DNA of 64,000 nt from Aricia agestis (Eukaryota; Arthropoda; Insecta; Lepidoptera; Lycaenidae): contig NC_056427.1 of NCBI RefSeq assembly GCF_905147365.1, forward strand, positions 4,221,001 to 4,285,000. The letters run 5' to 3'. The position numbers were made by a program, and so were the translations under genes. Each line of letters begins with the position of its first letter. The first letter of the stretch is position 1. Of the stretch, positions 42,458-55,563 are shown in pieces. The notes beneath the pieces are model-generated. The model worked only from the letters and a program-made list of their open reading frames with translations. It searched no databases and was not told the origin of the DNA.

Positions 42458-45400
42458 CTGTAAAAATAATTTAATGTTAATAAAATATAACAATAATATT
42501 ATGCTAGTTACGAAATAACATAAAAAAGTTGACAAAATATAAGTCATATTTTTTTATCGTGCAAAATCTTATAAGTTATATTGCCCATGTCCAAAACATG
42601 TCATTATATTATGTCACGGCAACGCCACGAACAAAGTTGTTTATATACTTAGTAACCTGTCAAATTTCAACAACGGATACGTTGTCGTTGCTATCATTTT
42701 GACATGCGCAATAAAAGGTTTTGCAGCGCATGCACTAAAAATTACGCCGACGAACACGACCAAGTTCGTATTTGGTTACACGTAAAGTTGCGTTGCCATC
42801 ACATGACATGATTTTGACAAGCGCAATAAAGGATTTGCGCGATAAAAAAATTGACACGAACAAATTTTCGTGGCTAACTGAAACAGTTTTAGTTTCCTAA
42901 TCTATTTACTATGCAGCATAAAGTATGAAACGTTATCAAAAAGCTTTCAAAGTTTAAAAATACCTTCACAAAACTACAAAATCGATAGTTAAAAATCGGA
43001 TTTTCACATCAAATTTTACGGGTCAGAGTTACAAATCGATTTTGATATCAGATTTTTTGGTGGACGAGTCCTTTTTAATTGCCAGCGTCGCTTCGAAGCG
43101 AATCTGGGTCAAATCTTTTATAGTCATCAAGTAATAATCTTCGTTGAAATGTTTATAACTCCGCTGACGTTATGTTTTTTATGTTTAAACATAAAATGAC
43201 AAGAAAATTAGAAACGGGAATAACGGTAAATTAAAATAGAATTCACATTTCTTTTCATTTCAAATACGGCCGTAAAATGTAGAAGAATTCGTTTACAGAG
43301 CAGTAACCGTACATTTTTCCGCAATAAAAACTATCCTTATCCTACCCGGCTCTCAAAGTTTTTCTATGTTAATATTATAATTTCATCTGAATCTGTTCAG
43401 CCGTTTAGACGTGAAGCAGTAACAGACAGACACACTTTCGCAGTAATTTTAGTAAGGATTTACACATGCAGTAGGCTAGCTACTAAATAAACAAAATATA
43501 TATAACTCAAAATAAATTTCCTGTACATACATAATCGACAAAGGAAAATTTTGTGTATCAACAAAATTTTTAAAACTTCCGAAGAAATTGTGAGAAATAT
43601 TTTCACTTCGGAAGTGCAACTACTCAAAACTTGAAAGTGCATACTGTATTAGAAATTTTCTTTGAATTTAAAATTACTTTACAAAGTCTTTGCTCATTTC
43701 TACTCGTGCTTTGTGCAAGCGACATTAAGTCAGTGTAGAGATCTTACTTTGTATAGCATCTATTCAGATACAAAGTGAAAAGATTTTCTTGACGTTTAGC
43801 TTTAAGCATAGGAAATTAAAAAGTTCTATAGCTTTAAACACAGTAATTATGCGTCGTAGACATCATAATCAGAGGGATTCTATTATTTTTTTAATATCGG
43901 TTTCTAATATCGGTTTTATAATAAAAAAATTGGATACATTTTTTACGAGAATGGTTCCTCTGATTTTGATTTTTACTTAAAGGTTTTGAAAAAACTATTC
44001 TAGGAAGAAAAACAGTAAGTATTTTTATTAGAAGATCACAATATTATAATATATATAAGCATAACACATTCAAATTAAAACACATCCAACGCTCATTATA
44101 ATAATATTAATATCGTGAACACAATATACATGATGGGACCGATATTGAGTATCGGATTAATATCAGTTGGGTTACTTTCATGCAACATACGAATTAAACA
44201 TACATAAAACATAAAACATAATATTATTACAAAATATACATTTTGGTTTTTGAGTTGGGTCATTAGAAGCAAGTTGGTGCAAAACGTAGTGCAAATTAAT
44301 GGATATTATATTGTAATGAATTGACAAAAATTTTCTACATTTCAATAACAAAACGACATCGGTTTTAAAACCGATATTGTCTCCAATTAGACATCGGTTT
44401 TGAAATCGAAGTTGGCTCTATTTGAAATCTGTTTTAAAACCGATATTGGCTCCAATTAGACATCGGTTTTGAAACCGAAGTTAGCTCTATTTGACATCGG
44501 TTTTAAAACCGATATTGGCCCCAATTGGACATTGTTTTAAAACCGATATTGGCTTCAATTCGCATTGGTTTGAAAACCGATATTGGCTTCAATTGAACAT
44601 CGATTTCAAAACCGATGGCTCCAATTCGCACCGTTTTGAAATCAGTTGGATTATTCTACTCATGCTTTGTAAATCTACAGTAAAAATACAGTGCACACAA
44701 AATTATATTGCCGATATTGAACCGGTATTAGGCTCCCATGCTCAACTATATACTTGTATTTACCTAAGTACTTATATACCTGGCGGTATGGCCCCTCTAG
44801 CAGAGTACGGGGGAGGAGCGGGTGTGGACGCAGGCTTAGCGGTGTGCACTGCGCTGTACCCTTTATGATGAAACTTTATATGAATATCGGTGAATGATAT
44901 GTGATAGTATGTGTACAAAACTGATTTAATGATATTTGTTTACATATCGAAAAATGAAATATGCTAAAATACAATGGTATACATTACAAATTATTTGAAT
45001 AGGTTTGCTATATAATAATTTACAAAGCTATAATATAATAATTGTAATAGCTTTAATATTGGTATGTTTTGATATGATACCAAACAATGATATTGATGAA
45101 AATGAAGATACAAAATAGGCTATATTACTGCAATGTATTCACGCTAGGGACAGCACCAGCAGAGACAGTAAACAAAAAGCTTTTTTCGATGTATGACAAC
45201 GTTTGTATCATTATTCTGATATGACGTGTGCAACTTGTCGGATTTTCTCGGATTGTTTACTGTGTGTGCAAGTAGCGACCTCTGCTCCGATTTTTGCGTA
45301 ATAATGAAAGAATGTACATCGTCATTTTATACGAAAAAATTTGCTTACCCAGCGAATTTCTAAGGTACGGATTGCCGTACGTAGCTGCGTATCTGAGATC

Positions 45401-48400
45401 CACACCGCTTTGGTTCTTATTCCCAGGCTGGGTGTATACCTGTGGTCCTGATATGGGCACTGCAGGAATAATAATAAATGTTAAATTGAGAAATTAAAAA
45501 GTAACCTCACTCATCACACTCAGGAGACAGAGATCGAAACAGAAAACCAGAAAACTCTCGATTATATCAGCTTTCAACCAAAAAATATTATTTTTTAATA
45601 GGTTCAACCGTTTAGACACACATACACACAGACAGAAGCAGACCTGTCAAATTTATAACCATCCATCTTTTTCGTCGGGGGTCCAAAAATATACAATTAC
45701 TCCTCATCAAATTGTGTTGTGTCTAATAATACGCCTAGGATGCCTAACTAAAAAAATTATGAGTGCCTCAGGGGTCACTAATGAGACCTCTTCTTTTCAT
45801 CGTCTATATTGATGACTTGCTATTCGTTGCTAAAAAGAGTAAGGAGTTCCACAGGGTTCTATCTTAGGCTATAATTTGTTTATTATCTATATTAACGACT
45901 TTTTCCTTGTTAAAAAAAGATTAAGTTCTATAACCGACTTATTTACATATTATTGTTTCTTTTAATAATACTAAGTTATATATACATTACCTTCTCCTGC
46001 CAAAGGTAGACCAAGGTTGTTCATAGCGTCAGTATCTTCGGGTTTGTTCGTTCGTTTTAGAGAATTGTTCTCTGATCCATTGCCGTTCGAGAGTGGCAGA
46101 GTCGACGATGTGTCTATGCTACGCGTCAATGAATCTTGCTGTGACCTGTTGATGAAATTTGTCGATTACTTTTTGTAGGTAAATTGAATACCATCGAAGA
46201 AATTGATTCAAAGGCAGTTGATAGAACTACGTCATTTGGCAGATTATGTCATTTATCAATTCAATGTAATTCGTGATCTGTCACCTGAGTTTGAACAAAC
46301 GCAAATACGTAGGTCCGCGATCTGTCTATGATTCAACTTCTCTGATAGTCATCAAAAGCAGGATAATAATTTAGATAGATAAGAATTTTATAGCCATGTT
46401 TAAAATGTCACTATCGTATATATTCCAATTTGAAAGACAATTAAGTTAGATGTAACATATTATTTAAGGTAGTTTCACACCGAGATGCGACGCATTACTC
46501 AGTTTTTAATGGCGATATAAAATTAAAATTGCACAAGATGTCTCGACGCAGTGCAACCTAATAATTTATTATAACAGCATCTGCAACCATCTTCGTTGCT
46601 TAGCATTTACGACTGCACTTAAAATAATTAAAATAATCAAATAATAATATAGTCACCGTGACGATCGCTTGAGCTACGTACGTACATAATTACATATGTA
46701 AGGTATAACAAAACTAAGTGGAAATACTTTAGAGTGTGTATGTATCCCTTGTATAAGGTTCACTGTGAAAATAGTAGCGCTGAGAGTTTTTTTTTTATGT
46801 TTTGTATTGGAAGCGTCATGAATATTCAAATACAAAATTAAAAAAAGTTACTTATTCATCGCTGCTAAATTTTTCTCAACACTTTGTTTTGTTACAATCT
46901 GTATTTTCTTTCTGATCTCCTATGGCATCACTATGCAGCTAAACGAACCAAAGTTGGCTACTATACTACTTTTTCGCTAGTGGAAATTAGGTTGTACCTA
47001 AACATAATTTCAATAGAAATATCTCACCTATTAGTAGCAGTTTCGGTGGGCGACTGTACTCTCAGATGCGGCGGGGGCGCGTAGCCCTGTGGGTAGTCGT
47101 ACACGTAGGCGGGGTTCTGAAATAAGCTGGAGTTCAGACGGGGCGGAGGCAACGCGTGGAACAAAAACTTCATAGGCGAAAGGCCTATGTTATTGGTCGG
47201 ATTATGTCAAGTCCAATCGACAGAACATATCGATAGACTCAACTAAAGGGTTTTGTCAGAGTAGACAGAACTAAGGAGTAACTCGAATTCAAACAAACAG
47301 ACGAGTATACGCGAGTTGGGGGTGAGTGTCAATTTCAACATGTTTTATGCTAATATTATTAGTAACGCATGTTATAGGTGTACCAGAATCTGATGACAAA
47401 AAGTGAGAAAATAAATTGACTCTAACAATACCGGGGTAATTTAATAAAACATTTTGATCCTTTCTTTTTCTTATAGCGGCTGATTCTGTGTGTTAAACAT
47501 GCAAATATAAAAAATTATCCAATGATCAAGGATATTTTTTGAAAATCTGCTGTCAAAAATTGCCTTCAGATTCTGGTAGACCTATAGTTCTGTTTACTCT
47601 TGTTATGTCATGTCAAAGTTACTTGTGATCTGGCTTGACGTAATCCGAACATAAAACATAATCCGAACGAGAGAGGCACATATTTTAGCCTAGCGCAAAT
47701 CACCTTTACAATGTAAGCCAATTTTAATAATAAGTTTGAAGAAAAGCCAGCTAGATAAAGTTTTATAGTGTCCGAATGCGCTTTACACAAGAGCACCAAC
47801 AGTACAGTAGGAAATGTAAAAGAAACACTGATAGTTTTTAGGAACAAAGGCAAAGATACTATTTGTTAGTCTGTCACTCTGTCTCTTTTACCGTAGAAAA
47901 CCTTTATATGAAATCCATGATAAGCATGAAAGCAAATGAACAAAATTAAGACCTAAGCCTAAACGACTAAGATCCGCTTTGTATGTCCAAAGCCTAACAG
48001 GTAATAAAAACTATTTACACTTAACAGCTTTATTCGTTATTTATGTGTTGAGGGATGGTCAGCGCGTGGAAGGAAATTGAGTTATTTTTATTTACTAAAG
48101 AAAAAAAATACGAATGTTTTTCTATGCTGTAAAATAGTTACGGGAACCAATGCAAGTATAAATATTTTAACAACCGATAATCTATTTGATGTTGCTGACT
48201 TTTTTGAAACTCGATATCAATACCAAGTTTCTGAGCATCTTTGACTTGAACTTATATTTTTACTAAACAGTATTACAGATTGGTTAATATTTTGACCGAT
48301 TTAAAACGCTATTGATATGATAAGCAGATAGTTTGATTGGAGCTATCTCAATAAAATTATCTCTCTCGATCTTATCACTATACAATTATGGAGGAGTTAG

Positions 48401-51400
48401 GGTATTTCAGTCTTGAATAAGATACTTAGATGATATAATTATGTAGAATAACACAAAAGGCGAAAAACCTAAAATAACCATAGGGCTTTCCATAAGCATT
48501 TCATACCTTAAAGTAAGCATCATTGTAGGTAGGGTCGGAGTAATCGTTGCTATATCTGAAGGGCATCATGTCGTCCCTTATTGGCATGGGCACCGGGCCG
48601 GCCAAGGGCAGACCAGGCTTCATGTCAGAGCGATCCAGGTTTGTGTATTCCTGAGAACAAAAGATATGGTCAATGAAAAACAAAGGTATATTAAGCAATA
48701 TACGCAATACGAACGAAGTGGCTTGATCCCACGACTTTTTTTAAACAGAATACAAGAGAAAAGTAAAAAATGCTATTTTTTCTTTAATTCAGTCTATTTG
48801 TTTTAAAACATGGTTTCTAAATAGCATTTGATTGGTCTAGATACATTTTTGTAAAGCCTTTAAATTAAGGAAATCATTTGGTTCCATTTAAGAATATCAC
48901 GTCTAAAATCTATTAGGTAAGGATGATATGCACATTTGTACATAATATTATGCTGGGTTGACGTCTTTCGTTGATAAGTGTATTTCAATGAATATGGACT
49001 CCCAAACCACGCCCACTATCATAATTACTAGATATTACTATCACAATCGACGCAATATTGTGATAAAAGTTGTGTGCAAAAACTTTCAAATGAAGTACTT
49101 TGGAGGATAATAATATCTAGTCAGATGCTTACCATATCATAGCTCTCCTGAGGAATCTGTAACTTCACATCACTTATGTTGGAACTTCCATCGCTGTCCT
49201 TGTTATAGATGTCACTGGTGTTGACCGTGACGTCTGGTTTCTCGTTCCTCGCTTGGTTGCGGCGTCTGCGCCGGTTGCAGATGACCAATATAACCACGAA
49301 GGCAGCTATGAGGATGATGCCCGATGATACTCCGATGAGGATGATGAAGAGTGGCAGGGTTTCTGCAAAGAAGTGGGGGTTGAGAAAAGGGGATAAAGGA
49401 AGGTCAAAATCAAAGTAAAATATTTTTATTTAGACTAGATGATCGTTTGACAAAACTCATTTATACGCAGAAACCATTTTTTTTTTTCGGGATAAAAAGT
49501 AACTTATGTCCTTTCCCGGGACTCAAAGTATCTCCATACCAAACAGCACAATCGGTTCAGCAATTGGGCGTGAAGAGGTACAGACAGACAGACACACTTT
49601 AGCATTTATAATATTATTATGGGTGAATTTTATACAAATAACATTTGAAAAACTAACACAGCAAGAAAAGCCAGAATAAAATTGGAGTGAAACCTAATAC
49701 AACAAAAGAAACATTTTTAAAATCGGTTCACGAACGGCCGAGTAATCGTTTCAACGATTACTCGGCATACAAAAATTTAAAAAAAAAATCCACAGCCGAA
49801 CAACAACCTCCTCCTTTTTGGAACTCGGTTAAAAATTCGCACGCGAGCCATCATTTGCCAAAAAGATGGAATCAGATAATGTGATTGGTATTCATCAATA
49901 CTCTATTGATAGTAGATCTAATATCCCAGAAGAGTAAAAAATGCTTTTTTCTAAAACTGAACTAATTATTATTATTGCTACCGTCTTTTAGTGTACATTT
50001 ATTGAAAGACATTAGCTATTTTAGTACCGTTAAAATAAGTATGAAATGTAAATGCATATTTCTGTCACTTGAAATGTAGTCAATAATAAATCATCTGTAT
50101 TATATTTTATTGACGATTTCAATGAAAAGCTCATGAATGTATAAAGTGAACCGTTTGACTCGTAAATGAAAATAACTATTTAAGGGCTGAAATTTACGCG
50201 ATGCTTCGCCATTAAAATATTATCAATGGTGTTGAAAATAATAAAGTTTTATTACAAATATTAAATAGTATATACACCGTTTAGTAGTACATCGAAATTC
50301 TCATACATACGTAATACCAAAATCATTTTCTCATACGAAAATATCTAACATGTTTGAGTCATTTCTTAGCTTAAAATAGGAATTAGTGGGAATTACCTAG
50401 GTTCCTGCACAAAAATTTACTACAAAATATTTAAACACTAAAAAATATTTTTTAGTGTTTAATTAATATTTTGTAGTAAATTTTGTGCAAGAACCTAGGT
50501 AATTACTATTTTTAAGTTGAAAAACAACTCAAACATGTTAAATATTTTCGTATGAGAAAATGATTTTGGTATTACGTATGTATGAATGAGAATTTCGATG
50601 GAACCCGGCCTCTTAATATATTATAGTCTTGGTCGATTCATGCCAAAGTTTACTTCGAACTAATGGTTTGACTTCAAATGAACTTATTCAGTAAGAAGCA
50701 ACGGTTTACTTAAAGCAGACATCTCAACTTATATGCTTGAAATCAACAGTATGCCTTTAAATCAACAGATTGAGTAAGAATCAACGCTCGTCTTTGAACC
50801 ATCAGATTAGCCTTAAACCACTTTAAACCAACAGTTTGGCTTCAAAGCAACAGTCGACTTCAAGCCAACGCAACTTACTTATAGGCTTCAAAGTGATGGC
50901 AACATTGGCGTTGCCGTACTCGTTGGTGACGCTGCAGTTATAGATGCCGTAGTGTTTGGACTCAGAAGACCTGATGACCAGACTGGACCTAACGATGCCG
51001 TCACCGAGTTTCTCTTCGAGGGTAGCATAGTCCTGGAGAAAGAAGAAATATTAGGAAAAGAAGAAGAAATGAGTTAATATTATGGGTCAATTCAGATCGC
51101 AACGAGACGCGTACTCATTTCTAAATTTGTACTGATTTGACAGATTTCAATTGCTTGAGACGTCTTGCAAATCTGTCAAATCCATACTTTAGATCTACGT
51201 GTCGTGTTGCGGTCTGAATTGACCCTTGGATGAAAAGAAAGAAGAGAGAAATGTGGTTTAAAAAACCTACACTGAAAAGCAGTAATATTACTAAAGAAAT
51301 AACAAACTTAGAACCTTACAGTCATTGATCACATGACCTTAAACTATATCTTCAAACCGGCGTGTCCATATAAACTTAAATTTATTGAAATTCGGATGAA

Positions 51401-54400
51401 TCAAGATTCCATTAAAATTTATGAGCAATCTGTTACTAAATTCTCACATCTACATTGTTTAATGTCATTAACTAGATGACGCTTGTAACTCCGTTGCGAC
51501 AAAATTCGTTTATCACGTAGTAACGGTACATTTTCCGAGATAAAAAGTATCCTATGTCCTTTTCCGGGACTCAAAGTATCACCATACCGAATGTCAGCTA
51601 AATCGGTTCAGTGGTATGGGCGTGAAGAGGTAACAAACTAACAGATACACTTTCTCGTTTATTATTTTTTTTTTTTTATGAAATAAGGGGCCCATGGACA
51701 CTCGCAGCATCAGAAGAGCTGCAAGTGCGTTGTCGGCCTTTTAAGAGGGAATAGGGTAATACGGGAGGCAAGGGAAGGGAAGGGAATAGTTGAGCGTAGG
51801 GAAGGGAATAGGGTAGGGGTTAGGGGATTGAGCCTCCGGTAAACTCACTCACTCGGCGAAACACAGCGCAAGCGCTGTTTCACGCCGGTTTTCTGTGAGA
51901 ACGTGGTATTTATCCGGTCGAGCCGGCCCATTCGTGCCGAAGCATGGCTCTCCCACGTCTAAAATTATAATATTAGTATGGATACTTTCAGGCTTTAAAG
52001 ATTATCACTCACCGGGTCGTGTATAACACTGATCTCTCGTCCTTCAAAGAACCATCTCACATCATCTGGTTCTGGTACAGAGCGGGTCGCGCATTCTATC
52101 CTCGTGCTTTCTCCTTCTGAACCCAGTTGGGTACGGTTGGATAGGATTTGGGGCGGACCTAGGGAGAAAATAAATAATTTGATTAATGAACTAGATGATC
52201 CGGTGAACTTGGTGTCACTTCCCTACTATTATAAAGCTTTTGGACTTCCACAAATATCACAAGACTATTAGCCAAATTGGTTCAGCCGTTTTCGACTTTT
52301 AGCGAGGCTAATAAAATTTGACAATAATTTTAAATCTGTACTAGATGAATTTCGTATTACTTCTCTACTAATATAAACCTTCCCTGGACTTCCACTAATA
52401 TGTCAAAACTAATATAAACCAAATCGTTCGTTCGTTTGTTCGTATACAGTGTGTAACAAAAATAAGTGATAATACTTTAGGGTGTGTACGTGTTCCTTGT
52501 AGAGAGTTCACTGTGAAAGTAGCAGCGCTGAAAGACGAAATTTTTTTCACTTTTGTATGGGCAAGGGCCCGAGCGTCACGAGTTTCCCCATACAAAAGTG
52601 AAAAAAATTGTTGGTCTTTCAGCGCTGTTACTTTCACAGTGAATTCTCTACAAGGACCATGTACAGACCCTAAAGTATTCACTTATTTTTGTTACACCCT
52701 GTATATCGACTTTTAGCGAGACTAACTAATAAAATTTTAAAATAATTTTTATTTTGTATAAATTGAATTACTTTTTCTAAAAACAACGCTTGAGATTTCC
52801 AGAATAGCGATTTTGATGTGATAGAATCTATAACTACCTAAGACTATAGGCAGTAGTGGGAAGTAGTGTGATAATCTCTATGCAAATTGCTTCGCTGTAG
52901 GTTATGTAGGAACATGTGCTGAGCTGATTTTAATTAATTTTAACATTGCAATCGATTAAAGATTGGAGATAATCTTGCACTGTTACAATCTATAGTTACT
53001 GTGCGTTCTTATAGTTCTAGTCAAAGCAGCTTTTCATCTACAAAATATCTATTTACTACGTCATCATTATAAAAGTCTGGTAATTCCCCATCTATCTGAA
53101 AATAACCAATTTTTTTAAACAGTCAGTCTATAACATCAACTTTGATAAATATAGTAGCTTCGTTTTCGATCTCTGAATATCCATCCACGGATACTTTTCA
53201 GTCTTTGATTTTTCTCATCTACCTGGTAATAACCCTTTTAGAGGTCAGTATGTTTACTCACCTTTAATAAATATAGTAGCCTCGCTTTCGATCTCTGGAT
53301 ATCCATCCACTGATGCTTTGCAGATGTATCTTCCAGCGGTCTCTTCATCAACATGGACTCGAAGGTTGGGAGCCTTCCCTTTGACCTGCTGAAGATACGA
53401 CATTCGTAAAACATAGGCTATATAGTAGAGAATATGCGTAGGTGTTAAATTTACTTAATGCAAAATATATTATGGGACTAAAATTATTATCTTACCCATT
53501 TTTCAGTCCAAAGTCATATTATTATTTATGGTATGTCACCATTACAAACTGATTACTTTTTTATATTATCTTAAACTAATTTCAGTGTACTTTTTAATCA
53601 AAATAATATATTTTAGGGATTACATCGATTAATTATTAAACATCATGCTAAGGTTCTGCTTCCTTCAAGTCATGGTCACCACTATCAGCAATTGTTTTAT
53701 CGTTTTTGGACCAATAACAATCATCATGGTAAGCACTTACCCCGATTTTCCCCGGCTCATGGAAGAGCCATCTGATTTCCGGCTGGGGCTGGCCATCAAC
53801 ATCACAGCTTAAGGTAACAGTGGAGCCAAGTGTAGCTTCTATGTTTTGTGGTCGGGTACGAAATGAAGGTGGATCTGGGAAAAATATTTATGATAATTCT
53901 AAAGTGTTCGGGGAAGAATATACTAAAGCGCTTACTACCATTGCATTTCTTGCGGTCATTTTTAAAAGATAATATTTGGGACTAAACGCTAACTTCTTGA
54001 GTATTATACTATCGAATAAATTGATTCATAGGCACTAGACGGACCTATGTCATTTGGTCAATTCAGTGTTAGCTGTGATCGGTCGGATGGGTTTGACTTA
54101 ACCGACCAAATTACTTAGGTCCACCATCTGCCTAGGAATCAACTTCTCTGAGAGTACTTTATTGGATTGAAACAGTAGATTGATGGACAATCTCTGTAGA
54201 CTTTCTCTAGAATCAAATGTGTCTAGAATATAGATGTAGATAGATGATCTATAAACCTTTATATAAATCACTAGACATGATGTTGTTGTTAGATAGTAAA
54301 ATTTACTTTAGCATAAAAAATAGTCTTCACATTTAAAGTGCTCAAACTTATTAAATCGACTTAACAAAAAACCACTCGAAACTACATTCAACTGGGTTGG

Positions 54401-55524
54401 AAAGGCATTTAAAAATTAAAGCTGGGTACTCACAGGTGACATTTAAGGTAAGTGACGCTTCACTCCTCCCAGCAGAGTTGCTCACTTCGCATTTAACGGC
54501 TGCTTTATTGTGTTTTCGGGACACATTGAAGATAATCTGAAAAATGACATCTTTTGAATTGTGACGTTATTGTTATAGATTGAAGTGGAATTTTTGTTTG
54601 CGTTTAAAAGGTCTGTTCTTGTTTAGCATTGAACATACACACTTATGCGTTACATAATAATGGTAATAATATTGTACTTTAATAAGTTAGAACTATCCTG
54701 CTGTATGTTCGTCTGTCTGTCCATCTAACTGTGTTTGCACAATAAAATATATTTTATTAATTCATCTGTCTCCCTATCCTATTCGTAACACTTCGCGCTT
54801 AAACCACTTTACCGATTGTAATGAGATTTGGTATGGAGATACTTTCAAACCCGGGATATAGGATTTTTGCCTGAGAAACATATAGTACAGTTTCAATCAA
54901 ATTTCAGGCAACACCTATTGTTTTATAAATTTTAGAAAAACAATTTGGAATTCTGCCTTCAAATCCATATTTTAAAAAAACTAAAGTGATACTCGTATTT
55001 AGTCTTTTTAAAATACGCCATATTAGTTAGATAATTTGGAGTTTACGATTTTTACAAGGTAACCATCTAAAAATCCATTATGCGTGTTATTTGAGAAGCC
55101 TGAAAATATCATGGCCATTTTAAACTAAATTTTAATAAAACTACGTTCTGTTCGCAGCTTCGTTCTAAATGTATTTTTAAGCTCTTGCATAGCTTTTATC
55201 GGCGACCAAGAAATTACGTAACGAAAATAAACTTAACACATCGTCTAACGTCGTTTCAGTTCGGCAGACTTTGGCACGGTGTTCACGGATTCTAGACGTA
55301 TGCGAATTATAATTGCATTATAAAATGTTATGCAATTGCTTTACCGCGGCAGTCCCCGAGTGCCACATGTATTTTTTTCGGGCTAAAAACTATCCAAATT
55401 CCTTTACCTGGGCTCAAAATATCTAGTTATCTACATAATTATTCTTAAAAATTTATTCAGAGATATAAGCGTGAAGGGACAATAGAAAGACAGACAGACA
55501 GAAAGCTAGAAACAAAATCTTTTA

Positions 55525-55563
<39 letters not shown>

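Noticed and set aside
42359..42547. 62-codon minus frame as a separate small gene
   Set aside because: The intron-exon border of the last rst exon falls in its middle, and the other frame gives the phase-matched THV terminus.
44357..44645. CRISPR-like array with palindromic repeats
   Set aside because: Spacers are themselves repeated (CTCCAATTAGA), and no cas genes; this is an intronic tandem repeat.
44491..44868. 125-codon plus frame
   Set aside because: Starts in the palindromic tandem array and ends antisense to an rst exon; no independent support.
52395..52716. Opposed frames of 95 and 67 codons
   Set aside because: Same palindromic MITE read from both sides.
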